Shown piece by piece: positions 28,801 through 43,800 of a stretch of 64,000 bases of DNA. The stretch is from Cliona cf. orientalis (taxonomy: Eukaryota; Porifera; Demospongiae; Clionaida; Clionaidae). The stretch's first letter is position 1. Each line of letters opens with the position of its first letter. The stretch covers positions 6,882,001-6,946,000 of the forward strand of contig OZ005707.1 in assembly GCA_963930775.1 (NCBI GenBank), given 5' to 3'. The position numbers were made by a program, and so were the translations under genes. The notes under the pieces are model-generated. The model did no database searches. It saw only the letters and a list, made by a program, of their open reading frames with translations, and was not told where the DNA came from.

Positions 28801-31800
28801 GTGATCAGGTCACTCTCACCACTTCAAGCAATGCAGAGTCTGACAATTTACAAAGTACTATACTTGCCTTCACTTTCTCTCAAGGTGATATTCGTGATAT
28901 CAAAGTCTCAGGAGTATTGGCTAGAAGTCAATCTACTAGCCACTTGTCTATCACGGAGGATGCATTCAGTGATCCTGCTGGTAATCCAATTGAGCCCATC
29001 ACTAACACCTCCGCTCGTCGTGTCTTGAGCTATATTGATGATAGAACCAGACCAGTGCTCACAGGATACAACTTTGATCTTGACATGGGCCTGTTTGTGC
29101 TTACATTTGATGATACAATTGATCCAGTTAGCTTTGCTCCTCAATTTATAACCCTACACAGCAACCAAGATGCCACTACACCATCAACGGTCTCCTACCA
29201 ACTGACAGGCTTTGCATTCCCACCTACAACTGATGACAACTACATCTTGAATCTCACCCTCTCCAACACTGATCTGAACAATCTGAAAGGCATTGCTGGA
29301 CTTTTCACGAATGAGGATAATTCGTATTTGAGCACAGAAGGTCTGCTGGTCAGAGATCTCTTCAGAAACTTCCTACAGTCTATTGAGGAGGGAGATACGC
29401 TACCAGTCACCAATTTCACTAATGATGATACTCCTCCCACCCTCCGGGAGTTCAACCTAGATTTGAATATTGGTGGAATTGTGCTTAGCTTTGATGAGAC
29501 TGTGAACATCACAAATTTCGCTGCTAACCAACTGACCCTGCAAAACCGTCAAAATGCAAGTGAAAATGGTAGCCTGACTATTGCTCTGTCACAAGGTGGA
29601 CTTGCCCTTCCAAATGGAACTGGTATACTATTCACCTACTATCTGGACAATAATGATCTGAACTTCATCAAGGAAAGGCTAGACGAGATTGGCTCCACAC
29701 AGAACCTCACATATCTCTCGCTCACCTCAGATGCTATTGCAGACACTGCTGGGAATCCAGTCATTGCCATTGACTCGGAGAATGCCCTACAAGCAGCCGA
29801 TCAGTTCCCTGACATGTCACCTCCTGAGCTTTTCAGCTTCACTTTTGATCTGAATACTGGTCTACTGGAGATCACATTCACCGAATCAGTGTCTGGCTCA
29901 TCTCTTATTCCACAGAGCTTTACCCTACTAGCCTCATCTTCTCTGTCAGCCCAGCAATTCAGACTTACCAATGGCACAGTGTCCATGGATGACAGCCCAT
30001 TTGTCTCCATTCAGATATCGGAGGATAATCTGAACAGTATCAAGGCATTGACATCACTGGCTACTTCCAGAGGTACAACATATATCTCCTTCTTTTCGGA
30101 TGCGGTCAGAGACTTAAGTGGGCGAGGCATCCAAATGCTAGCTGCTGATAACGCCATCAGAGCAGCTGATTTCACAAGTGATACCACCCCTCCAGAATTG
30201 AGAGACTTTGTACTGGATCTAAATGAAGGTACGATCATTCTCACATTCTCTGAGACTGTGAATGCATCAAGCTTGGATGTTTCTGCCATTGAGCTTCAAA
30301 ATACTCAAGTTCGAATCACAGGAGTGCCTAGACGCTTGACCCATGATGGCGCAGTCATTATGCCTAGTTTTGCTCCCATTCTAACTATCCAGCTTGAAAC
30401 ATCTGACTTAACATTCCTTCAGCTGTCCGACAATCTTGGAACATCAGTAAGCAACACATTCCTGACAATAGAACTAGGTGCAATTCGCGATGTTAGCAGC
30501 AATGAAATTGTTGCAATTCTCCTCAACAATGCTCTTCAGGCTGGGATGGTGGTCCCAGACATGAGGCCTCCCATGCTCACTAACTACACCCTGGATCTAG
30601 ACTCAGGCTCTCTCCTCCTGACATTTTCAGAGGTGGTGACATCATCATCGGTAATTCCAACCGCCTTCACCATTCAGAGTCAGTTTCTCCAACTCCCACC
30701 ATTCATTACTCTCAGTGGAGGCACAGTGAACAGCTCAGATGGCACTGAGATACAGCTGTTGCTCGATAATAACAATCTCAACTTCATCAAGGAAAACCTA
30801 GATGTTTTTACCAGTCCACAAAACACTTTCCTGTCCATGACAGTGGGTGCTGTTCGTGATACCTCCAACAATCCCGTAACACTCATCAGCCCTAACTCTG
30901 CTTTTCAAGCTGGAAATGTGATTCCAGATAGAAGTCCACCTCAACTCTTGGGATTTGATCTAAGTACTATTGGAACTGGCTTGGAACTTGTTCTGTACTT
31001 CTCCGAAACAGTTAATGGATCATCTCTCGATGCCTCAGTCCTCAATCTGCAAGCTACTGCTGATGGAAGCCTTGGAGTCAGCTACACACTTCAGACAGCT
31101 GTGGGTAGACCTGCCATAGCTGCTCAAATCACTGTGGAAGTTGATGTATTGGATGCGGAGGAGATTCTGAGACGACCACCTCTCGGCCAGTTTCCCTTCA
31201 CAACATTCATGACCCTCCCTCAGGGAACTATAGCTGATGTATCCAACAACTATAATGAGGCTATTCTGAACACAAGTGCTGTCATGGCATTCAATATATC
31301 TGCTGACTTTGTGCCTCCTAGGCTTGTTAGCTTCAACCTCGATTTGACTGCTGGGGACAGTGGGATCCTTAGGCTCACTTTCTCTGAGCCCATTAACATC
31401 TCATCAGTCGATGTGAGCACCATCACAATTCAAAACAATGCCAGTGATCCAACTCAAAATGTCACTCTAACTAATGGAGAAGTCACTGCTCTTACAGATA
31501 GAATCTTCACCATAGCTCTGTCTCGAGTGGATGGAAATATGATCAAAGCCCTGACTGATCTTGCAATATCTCAGAGCACTACCTTCATTTCAGCCCGTGG
31601 CTCGTTGGTGGTCGATTTTGCTGGAATATCCAGTGAAGAAATTCAGCCTTCCATGGCTCTCGCCGTTGATGAATACGAACCAGACAGGATGAGGCCATCG
31701 CTGGAGAACTTCAGCCTAGACCTCACAAATAACACCATCACCTTACAATTCTCTGAAACAGTCAACATCAGTACGTTTATGCTGACTCTCATCACATTCC

Positions 31801-34800
31801 AGAGTAGTCGTGTGTTTGGTTCTCTGACTGAGTCAGTTCCGCTAACTGGAGGCACTCTCCTCACAACAGAACCAAGCGCTACTGTCGTATTTGAACTTTC
31901 CAACACTGATAAGGATGAGATTCGTCGCATGATCAACCTTGCTACTGGTGTGTCTACTACATTCATTACCATAGCATCTGATGCTGTGTATGACATGAAT
32001 GACAACCGACTTCTACCCGTCACCTCTGTGAGAGCAATGATGGCTGTAGATTTCACTGGAGATGGAATTCGCCCAGCACTCGATAGCTTTGATTTTGATC
32101 TCAACTCTGGTATCATCACCCTCAGCTTTGATGAAACCATCAATGCTGCATCTGTCATAGTCACCAATTTTGTTCTAGCCGATTCCGATATCTCACCAAC
32201 CATAAACTACACCCTCAACGATAGTTTTGTGATATCTGGTGACAGTCCACGCATTCAAGTGCAGCTTGGAATTGTGGATGCCAATGAGATCAAACGCCTT
32301 GATCTATGCACCTCAGATATGGGAGGTGACTGCTACCTAAGCTTCCCTGACAATACTACTGCTGATATGGTGGGTCATGGAGTGTACGCCTATGGGCCAG
32401 ACCTTCCACAACTCTTCACCAATGACACGACTAGTCCCAGACTAGTTCAGTTTGTGTCCTTCAATATCTCGAGTGGTGAAGTTGTTCTTGAATTTAGTGA
32501 AACTGTTCGTGTATCCACCTTACAAGCTCGGTTCTTTACTCTTCAGAGCTTGCACGACAGACCCATACAGCAATATAGCTTGACTGGAGGCACCTCAACC
32601 AATTCAGATAACAGCCACATAGTCTCATTCTATTTGACTTCCACTGATTTGTTCAATGTGAAGGATAGAGATCACATCTGTACCTACCGAGGCAACTGCT
32701 ACATCACCAGCACTGCAGATTCTATCATGGATATGGCTGGAAATCAGCTAGAACCAATTGGGAATGTCATACCTGGTAGAATTATTGACCAACTCTATGC
32801 TGATCTGAATCCTCCAACTCTCTCTTCCTTCAGTTTTGACCTGAACAATGGCACTCTATCTCTGACCTTCAATGAACCGGTAGATATTGCATCTCTTCAA
32901 CTAGACAGAATCACTCTTCAAGATGAACTTGTCAATTCCACCGTAAACTACACCCTCACTCGAGGCATGCCTACTTTGACCAGTCCTGCTGTTGTTGAGG
33001 TAGATCTCTCTGATAGTGATCTCAATCGGCTCAAGAATATGACCATAGCCACTAATATGAACAACACCTTCATCTCTCTCAGTGACGGTACAATTCTGGA
33101 CAGATCTAGGAACAGCATTGAAGAGATACAACAGGAGACCAGCTCCTTCACAGAGGATACAACGTCACCTGTTTTAGTGGAATACACCTTGAATCTGCAA
33201 CTTCGTGAACTCAAGCTGACATTTGACGAACCCATAGATATTGGTCAGATGGACTTCAGTGCATTTCAACTCTGCTCTAACTCATCTCAGAATGGCTGCA
33301 GTTTGCAGTTAAGCAATGAAACTTCTGCAGCAATAGATTCTGTTGGAGCCACTGTTGTAGTGACGGTAACCCTTGCTGCTTCAGATGGTGATATCATCGA
33401 AATTGACGACACGCTTGCTACTTCACTGGACTCTACGTATCTAAGAATTGCTGGTTCAGCAGTTTTGGATCTCTTTGGAAATGAAATTGCTGCTGTTCCC
33501 AACCTCCAGGCCAGAGGATATGTGGCAAAGAGCACCACACTCACTCTCGTACAGTTCACTTTCAACATGGAAACTGGGCTACTTGCTCTCACCTACTCTG
33601 GCATTGTTGCTGCAGATACCTTCAATCCCGTTGGCATTGTGATACAGTCTTCTCAGACTAGAGCTGATGGGCCATACTATCAACTTTCGGCTGATTCCCA
33701 AACCAACAGCCCAAATGGAGCAGTTATTGAGGTTGTTCTCTCCCTTGATGATATGGTCAACTTGAACACCATTCCAGGGCTAGCTACTTCTCCAGATGAC
33801 ACCTACCTCACAATGCAGGCCTCGGTTATTGATGATACTAGTGGAGGTGATGTATTGGCAATCACTGATGGTAAAGCTCTTCAAGCTACGGACGTTATTC
33901 CTGATGTTAATCCCCCCAGGCTTGAAGCCTTCACCTTGGATTTCAACTTGGGCATGTTGAATATCACCTTCTCTGAAGCTATCAATATCAGTACTCTTAT
34001 GTTTGAAGGCATCACACTGCAGTCTACAGCTGGTGGAATGGGAGACAACTTCACTCTGACAGGTGGTGTTTCCATGCGATCCAGAGATGGAGCTTCTGTG
34101 ATCATATTCATGACAGAAGATGACATCAACATCATCAAGTCTCTCCCAGAGCTGGCTACTGGCTCTTTCAACACCTATGTCAGTATAGCCAATGCAACTA
34201 TCCTTGATTTAGCTGGGAATGAAGTCCTTGAGCTACCACCAACCAACGCTATCAATGCTACGGTCTACATCCCGGACATTGAGCCTCCAATGCTTCTCTC
34301 CTTCGACCTAGATATGAACAATGGAGTACTGGACCTGACCTTCTCTGAAACGGTCAACATCACCAGCTTTGATCCCTCTGGAATCACCCTCCAAGATGCC
34401 AGAAATAGTACACTGAGCTCAAGCAATTTTTACTCGCTAACAGATAGCATTGGAGTTCGATATGACCTGACCAATGTTCGTGTTGAGCTCTCACAAACTG
34501 ATTTCTTTTCTCTGCAAAACACTTCTCTGTTGGCTACCAGAAGAAGCAGGACCTACATTGTACTCGACCCCATTGCTATATCAGACATGAATGACAACAT
34601 GGTCGACATGATCATGCTTGTTGCTGCTGAAAGGGTCTTCAATTTCACTCGTGATACCAGAAATCCTTCGCTTTTGTCGTTTGAACTCGACCTTGAAAGC
34701 AGATTGATCAGACTTACATTTGATGAAGTAATTGACCTTGATTCGTTCACCCCCAGTGCAATCACTATTCAGAACAATGCTGTGTATGATCCTGATGGTG

Positions 34801-37800
34801 CATATATGCTTTCTTGTGGGTCATTTGAGTACGAAACTCTGGCAGTAAGAATCCTCAACTTCTGTGCGCAGGACCTCTTCAACATCACTCTCAACACCAA
34901 CCTAGCTATTGACATTAACAGCACATATATTTCACTGAGATCTGATGCATTTGCTGATGCAGTGGGGAATAATATCACAGCTATTCCACCAACTGCTGCC
35001 ATGCGTGCTGACAACTTCACCAGTGACACAATTGGTCCTATTCTTGTCAACTTTACACTCGATTTGAACAACCCAAGAATCATCCTAACCTTTGATGAGA
35101 TTATCAATGCCTCGAGCTTTGTTCTGACTGACATCACTCTACAAGCAGGCCCTCAGTTTGATGCAAGCCTCACCTCATTCTCCCTATCCAATCCACGTAT
35201 TGACCTCAATGACAGTAACATCATCACTGTGATACTGAGTGTGGAAGACGTTGATGGGCTGGTCCTAAGACGCGGCCTGGCTACCAATTTGAGCAACACC
35301 TATATCAACATTACTACTGGAGCACTGGTGGATTACTACAACAACGAATTTGAGGCTCTAGATCCAGCGATGCGTGCTGGAGGATATATTGCTGACAGTG
35401 CTTCACCAGTTCTCCTTAGCTTCACTGTGGATCTCAATGCTAGCGTGATTACACTCTCATTCAGTGAATCAGTCAGTGTTTCCAGCCTTGATGTGACTCA
35501 GATCACTCTTGAAAACGCCAATGGAGGCCAGAGGTACACTCTCACTGACTCCAGCTCAAGCAGCAGTCCTGATGGTGATACGGTTGTCATAGATGTTGGT
35601 ATTACAGACTTCAACTCCCTGGCAACCAATCCTGGACTCTTTGCCAGCCAATCCACCTCCTACATCTCTTACAGTGCTGGAACAATTCTCGATGCATCCA
35701 ATAACCCAGTAGAAGCTGTCACAAGATTTGGACCTGCTGCAGCTTATATCGGTGATGCCCTTCGACCTGAACTGGAGAGGTTTGAGTTTGACTTAAACAC
35801 TGGTATCCTCACTCTTATATTCACCGAGACTGTCAATCTCCTGACCCTCAATCCATCAGGAATCCTATTCATCAATGAGACATTTGTCATCGACAATGAT
35901 ACAGTGATTCCTCCTGAAGGCTCACTAGCTCTGAGCTCTGCTACTCCTATGAGAAACTTCTCTTCAATGGTACGGCTCATGCTTGTCCCATTTGATCTCA
36001 ATTCTATCAAGGCAGACACAAGATTGGCAACTTCTCTGAACAGTACTATCTTGCTCATCACATCCAATGCTATGACTGATGTGGCCGGCAATCCCATTGT
36101 CCCCGCAGTCCTAGTTGCTGATGATTATATCCCAGATATGGAGCCTCCTGAGCTGATTGGATTCCGAGTCGATCTCATGTCAAGAATGGTTATCTTTGAA
36201 TTCAGCGAAGCTCTAGATCCAGCTACGATTGACATCCAGAGAGCTGCCCTTCAGAGCAGTGAGCAAAGGCCTCCTGATGAAAGAAGATTCGAGTTCACCG
36301 CAGGATCCACAAGTACACTTGTCAACTTCAGCTCAGTGATTGTTGACCTGAGTTTGGAAGATTATACTGGAATAGTAGACAGTGGATTCTGTACTAGCCA
36401 TACCGATTGCTATATCACATTCGATGCTGCCTTTGCTGATGATACCACTGGCAGGCAAGTTGTTCCTATCACTGATGGTAGTGCCAGAAGAGCTTTATCT
36501 CTAACTGAAGATACAACTCCTCCCACACTAGTCCAGTTTGTCAGCTTTGATTACAATGCTGGTCAGCTGATTCTCAGCTTCTCTGAGGAAGTTAGGGCCT
36601 CAAGCTTCAACCTCACTTTCTTGACAATCAGTGATTCATTCCAGCCTGGAGCCGATGGAGTTACGCTAACTACAGGAGATGTTTCTGATGCGAACAATTC
36701 CACAATTTTAATAAATGTGACGCAGAATGATCTGAACCGCATGAAGTCCAATCAAGTCCTGTGTAACAGCAGGATCACATGTGCGGTGAGATTTGAGAGT
36801 GGCCTAGTGATGGACATTGAGGGCAATCCAATCCAGCCCGTCAGAGCAAGCTTGAACTTTGTACAAACTGAGACTGCTGAGACCATCATTCCTGACTCCA
36901 CTCCACCTCAGCTACTATCCTTCAACCTGAACATGGACACACTTGAGCTTGATTTCACATTCGATGAAGTGATTGATCCTGGTAGCTTCATGGAGACGGA
37001 GCTGACATTTCAAAACAATGAGAATGCGTCAGTTTCATATGCCATCACTAGTGTCACTCGTATCACTCTTGACCCCTCAACTGTCCTGCAGACAGTGATT
37101 GACAATGTTGATGCTGTAGGTCTGAAAGCCAGGCTGGATCTAGCCAGCAGACGTGAAAACACATTCATCACATTTGGTGATGCACTCATCAGAGATCAAG
37201 GAGCAGGAGGTGGAGTACGAAACTTCATTAATTCTTCAAGTGAAGCTGTGCCTGTGTCTCTGTATTTACCTGACAGCACTCCTCCAGATACTGCTAGAAT
37301 CTTGTTTGCGGTGCTTGATATCAATGCTGGTACCCTTGACATATCTGCCTTTGAGCCTCTTTCCATCACTGTTGACCTAGAAGGTATCACACTTCAACAA
37401 AACATCGGTGGTGGTGAGAACTACACTCTAACTGGAGGACAAGTATCTCATCTGGATGACCTGGACAAACGTACCGTCAGAGTTGCCCTTAGCAACGATG
37501 ATTTCCAAGTTATTAAGCTGAATAGAGACCTTGGAACCTCAATGTCTAACAGCTTCTTGTCCCTCGCTGATGCCACTCTGCGAGATACATCTAACAATCC
37601 AACTGCTCCCATACCAATCACCAATGGTAAGCCTGTTATCAGATTCATTCCTGATTCCACTCCTCCCAGCCTTCTGCAATTCGACCTGGATATGAACAGT
37701 GGTATAATTACACTTGAATTCAATGATATTGTGAACACTGCTGGACTAGACCCAACCAGACTATCACTACTCGGTAGTGAGACTGCAGATGCTAATGCTA

Positions 37801-40800
37801 CCTATCAGCTTCAGATGGGATCGACCACAAGCCCAGATGGGTATATAGTTCAACTCATTCTATCTGCTCCTGATCTTAATGCCATTAAGTCCAACACACT
37901 CATTGCCACGGAAAGGAACACCACATACGTGTCCATCACTGCCGAGCTTATTGCTGATCTGGCAGATCAGAACGTCATCAGGACTACACAAATGGTCGAT
38001 ATGTTCACTCCAGATACAACTCAGCCAGAACTCAGGGGCTTCACTCTCAACATCGATGAAGGCACTCTTACTCTGAGCTTCTCAGAGGCAGTAGTGCCAG
38101 ACAGCTTCAATGAGACGGAAATTCTGCTGCAGAACAGAATTGACTTCACATCAGATCAGACACTCCCATTGAGGGGCGGAGAGATCATGACTACAGATAA
38201 TAATGTAGTGTTCATCATTACTCTCACTGATGCAGACCAGAATGACCTCAAACGGCAATTAGACCTTGGAACCAACCTCAGCAATACCTTCATTTCCTTC
38301 AGCTCATCTCTGGCAAGAGACTTCAATGATAATCAGATTGTCATGGTACCCTTTACAATGGCCATGTCAGCAGCAGGGCATGAAGTCGATATGACTCCTC
38401 CCACCATCTCATCGTTTGATTTGAATATTGATACCGGTGTGTTGGTGATCACCTTTTCTGAAACTGTGCGTGGAAGTAGCCTCATGGTCGATCGCCTCAT
38501 CTTGCAGAGCTCAGACTTTTCTCTGCCAACTCAGCGCTACACTCTAACATCAGGTACCCACACTATGGACAACAGTGTAGTTGTGACTGTGACTGTCTCA
38601 CCTACTGATCTGAACGGCATCAAGAATATTGCTGGTCTAGCCACATCCAATGATACTACGTACCTTAGGAACACGATGGGTGCTATCGTGGATACAAATG
38701 GGAATCTTATCGATGAGCTAAGAGATGGATTTGCTATTCCTGTAACGATGTTCACTGCTGATTCTTCACCACCTCAGCTCAGTGGATTCAGCCTAAATCT
38801 GAATGGCACCCTTGCCAGCATCATCCTAACATTCTCTGAAACTGTCCTCTCAAACACACTCAACGTTCAAGGCATAACTCTACTGAACTCCAACGATGGT
38901 ATGCCAAGTGTGAATGTCAGCCTCACTGGAGGAATGGTGGTAGATGCAAATGGTCCGGAAGTGACGCTTGAGTTGAATGAAGACAACTCCAATGCAGTGA
39001 AGCTAGCCAGCAACCTTGGCACAAGGAGAACCAACACATTCCTGAGCATAGCCAACAGTTCAGTGAGTGATCGTGAAGGAAACATGCTTCAGGGTATAGA
39101 CTTTGAAGATGCACTCATTGTTAATACCATCACACCAGACGAAATCAATCCTAATCTAGAAGGCTTTTCCATCAATCTCAATCGAGGCTTACTCTCACTA
39201 ACGTTTGATGAAGTCGTCGATATTGATTCATTCAATTTCACAGCTTTCACTCTCCTTTCCTCTCAGCTAATATTCAACAATATTCTCCAGCTCAGTGGTG
39301 GTGACCCACGACCTTTCACTGGTTCTGTAGTCAGTACTGAACTAACTAGAGCCGATTTGAATACCATCAAGCTCAACATCAACCTATGCACGGCTCAAGG
39401 CAACTGTTACATAGCCGTATCATCCCATGGAGTTACAGACATCGCTGGAAACATGGTCAATGATATTGAGTTTATGTCTGCTCTTCTGCATGTTGCAGTA
39501 CCATCATTTGTACCAGACACTTTACCACCTGAGTTGGAATCCTTTGACGTGATGGGTACTGATATTCCGGGACCTGCTCTGACAGCTACGCTGACTCTAC
39601 ACTTCAATGAGCCTGTACTGGTTCGTAATGGTGATGTATCTCTGGTACAGCTCCTAGCCACCAACGACAGTACTACTGGACCTTCCTACAATCTCTCCAG
39701 GAGTGTCATCGCTACAACAGTGAATGGACCAGATGTTGTGATAAATGTACACCAAGATGATATAGAGATGATTCTGAGATTGCCACCAATTTTGCAGACC
39801 AGAGACTCAACGTATATACAGATATTTGCAGGTGCTTTCGCTGATGTGCTTAATCAGGATATTATGACTACTGATGTTCAGGCAGTCGGCATACTTGTGG
39901 GAGACTTTACTCCTCCAATTCTTGATGCTTGGACTCTGGATCTAGATACTGGCCAGATTGTGTTGACTTTCAGTGAGCCAGTGAATGCTTCCACTGCCGT
40001 GCCTGAAAATGTCATCCTTCAGGATTCCCAAGTCCGTGGAGTTAACTTCATCCGACTGCCAAACCTTATGACAGATAGTGGAGATTCTGAGAATATTGTG
40101 GTGCTAACAGCTAACCAGTCTTTGGTTGATATGATTCTGAATTTGGGAATTGGCAGTGCTCCTGACCAGACCTACATCACTCTTGACAACATGTTCTTGT
40201 TTGATTCATCAGGAGTTCGATCGTCTGAAGTTCCTCCCAATATGGGAATCCAAGGCACTATTGAGGCAGACACCACACCAACTGAACTAGAAGGATTCTC
40301 CTTCCAATTCAACCCAGCACTTCTCATCTTGACTTTCTCCAAGGCCGTCAACACCTCTTCATTTGATGCCACCTTTATTACAATCCAAGCAGCACCAGGA
40401 AGAAATGCTGTACAGTACACTCTAACAGGTGGGACCTTCCCCATGGAGGACAGTGACACAGTTAGAATCACTCTCACTGAGAGAGACAGAAACACTATCC
40501 AGGCTACCACTGGTCTTGCAGAGTCTCGAGATACTACCTATCTCTCCATGCCCTCCTTTGTCACTTTGGGACTTAACGGACTGCGTAATGCTCCCATTGC
40601 TCCTGATAATGCTATGCAAGCCAGGACATTTGGTGAAGACATTGAGCCACCAGCTCTTCAGTCGTTCAACCTCGATCTAAATGCTGGTACTATCACTTTC
40701 TTCTTTAGCGAAGCAGTAAGGGTATCCTCCTTTAATCAGCAGGAAATCATCATTCAGGATGGAGTGAGCACTTTCTCTGACAGCTTACGGCTCTCTGGTG

Positions 40801-43800
40801 GAAGGTATCCACCTGAGGATGCTGCTGAACTAACTGTCACACTCAGCGATGCTAATTTTGACAGCCTTAGAAACAGCTCTCTCTGCGATACACAATCCAC
40901 CTGCCGCATAACATACTCCAATGATACAGTCACAGACACTATTGGCAATCCAATTGCTCCAAGATTGATGGGACTTCGTGTTAGTGATCTTATCAATGAT
41001 ACCACACCTCCTGAACTGGTTGAATTTGTGAGCTTTGATTTGAACAATATGGAGATAGTGCTTCTGTTTAGCGAGCCAGTTGATGTATCAACCTTTGATA
41101 TTTCTGGCTTTAGACTACAATCACTGTTTGAAGATCCAGTAGCAAACTATTCTCCAAATGGTACCATCTCTATCAGCTCAAATGGAAGACAGGTCAGTTT
41201 CATCCTCAGTGACTATGATCTAATACAAGTGAAGGGAGAAGCATATCTTTGCTCTCTGAGAGGCAACTGCTATGCCTGGGTCTCACAAAGTCTGATCACT
41301 GATATTGCTGGAAATGCCCTATCCAATGGTAGCAATATTGAGCCAGGTAGAATTGTCACCAGACTCACAGCAGACGATCAACCAGCACGGATACAGAGTT
41401 TCACCCTCGATCTCAACAGCAACCGGCTCATTCTGACATTTGATGAACCGGTCACAGCCTCCACTCTGATGGCCTCAGCTATTTCCATCCAAGCAAACAT
41501 GAATGAATCCGACACAAGCCTGATATATTCTCTCACTGGAGGAAGTACATCTTCGGGAGATGAGAGAGAAATTGTGATTGATCTAACAGCGATGGATACC
41601 AATGCTTTAAAGAGGCTGCCTTTTGCAACATCTGACGCTGATACTTATCTCTCTGTAACTTCGGCTGTGATTGAAGACAGGGCTCGACCTCGCAACCCGA
41701 CAGTAGCCATCTCATCGGAATCTGCGATCTCAGGAAGGTATGTAATGGACAGACGAGGACCCACTGTTGAAGCTTTCTCACTTGATCTTGAAGGAGACTT
41801 GCTATCGATAACTTTCGATGAACCAGTACTAGTGTCTACACTCAATATCTCAGGAATTTCCCTTAGCTCTGTTTTGAATGACAGTACTGAAATTTCTCTC
41901 ACTGGTGGTATTCTTGTTGCCCCGGGAGATGCTGATGGTGTCACGGTTGTCCTGCTCAGACTCACTGATGAAGATGTACAAACTCTGAAACTGGATAGAT
42001 TACAGATTTTTGAAACCTTCGATCAAACAGAAATCCGTCTTTCTCTTGATACTAGCACCATCTTTGATTTTGCTAACAACGGTAATTCACTGCAGGCTAA
42101 CATTTCAGCAAGTGAAATCATTGCGGATGAGTCTCAAGCAATAGCCACGAGCTTCGACCTAGATATGAACATTGGCTTACTCAACATCACATTCAGTGAT
42201 GTAATCGATGCCAGCTCTCTGCATGCTTACGCCATCACAATACAGAGTGCAGAGACCTCTGTGCCCGAGCTGAGATACACACTAGTCGATTCCACAGCTA
42301 TTGATGTTGACTCCCAAACCATCACAGTGGAGCTCTCTTCCCAAGACAGGATTGGAATCAGTGAAATTGTTGGCTTGGCTACCGAGAGAAACAACACCTA
42401 TTTGATCATGAGAGCTGATGCCTTTGATGATTATGCCGGACGAGATGTAATCGCTATCACAAATGGCAATGCTCTGCTTGCTAACATCTATGTGGCTGAC
42501 ACAGAAGGCATAATGCTAGTCCAAGCTACCATTGATCTAGACCAAGGCACTCTCGTGCTAATGTTCAATGATATCCTCAACGTGAGTACATTTATGATTC
42601 AAGATGTGGTGTTGCAGAGCGATGATAGCAGCCCACCATCCTCCATGGTCACCCTAATGGCTGATCGAGTCACTAGGTCAATGGACGCCCTTTCTATAAC
42701 CATTCAGATCACTACTCCAACTCTGAACACGATTAAATCTGTGACCACCCTAGCCACCTCAGCAAATAGTACGTACATAAATATTATGCAAGATGCCATC
42801 TTGGATCTAGCAGACAATGGCCTAGAGGCAGATGTACGTCAGATTGATCAGTTTATTGGTGATACAACTTCACCAGAGTTAACAGCCTTCTCCTTTGATT
42901 TGAATATTGGACTGCTTACCCTCAATTTCTCTGAGACTGTCAATATTTCGTCATTTGATCCAGCTGGTATTACACTACAAAATTCACAAACATCTGATCT
43001 TGTTAGTGTAGCTGTGACAGGAGGTACAGTGACTCCATTGTCACTAATATCCCTCTCTCTCCTCCTCCCATCTGCAGACTTCGACCGAGTTCAACTTCTT
43101 GGAGACCTTGGTACAGAGCTCAGTAATACATTCATTGCAGCTACAAATGATACTATTCTTGATACCAGTGACAATCAGCTTTTAGCAATCAACAGTTCTT
43201 TTGCATTGCAGGCCTACAGAGTTGCTGGGGACGAGACTAGACCAGAGCTAATCAGCTTTAGTCTAGACATGAACCTTGGTGTTCTTTCTTTGAATTTCAC
43301 AGAAGTTGTATCTGGCCCTAGTGTGAACATCACCAACTTTGAGCTTCATAATAACAGATTTCCCACCTCAAGCTATCAGTTCACGTCTCTCTCGGTATTG
43401 CCAATGAGCGATAATTCACTGGATATCCAACTTGATGCTGTAGACTTAAACAATCTTAAAAGAGACAGAAACCTGGCTGTGAGTAGAGGTACAACCTTCC
43501 TAACTCTTGGTGAAGAGGGAGTGACTGACACATCAGGGAATTTGGTAGTGCCCATTCCTCTAGCAGACGTTCGTCTAGCCCTTGAATTCATTCCTGACAC
43601 CTCTGCTCCAACTCTTCAAGGCTTTACCCTTGATTTGAATTCTTCAGCTCTCATCTTCACCTTCTCAGAGATAGTCCTTGCTAGCACTTTCCGTACCAAC
43701 CAGATCACCCTAGCCTCCAATATGGCTGGCTCCATGCCATCATATACACTCCAATCAAGCTCAGCTCCAACAGAAGACAGTGCTGTCTTCACTGTGCCTC

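Larger units (their letters stand above)
27516..36143 (+). repeat. Super-repeat 4, 23 units (A0-A11, B0-B10)
   Basis: The A half (4,554 bases) has units at 27516, 27894, 28290, 28668, 29049, 29433, 29820, 30189, 30567, 30936, 31314 and 31692. The B half (4,074 bases) has units at 32070, 32433, 32811, 33165, 33537, 33912, 34284, 34662, 35034, 35403 and 35763. As in super-repeat 3, B0 has CX7C, B1 reads CTYRGNC and B3 (33165) has extra cysteines (33273, 33297). B4 (33537) has the most altered start: its junction lacks PDTT, the Pro is Leu, and the strand reads LTYSG. B7 (34662) has two cysteines outside the usual position (34815, 34863). Confidence 0.9.

Noticed and set aside
33480-33560. Possible frameshift at the junction before the unit at 33537
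   Set aside because: The linker is unusual (no PDTT, Leu for Pro), but the frame continues unchanged on both sides and the same junction is degenerate in five other copies, so it is a property of position B4.
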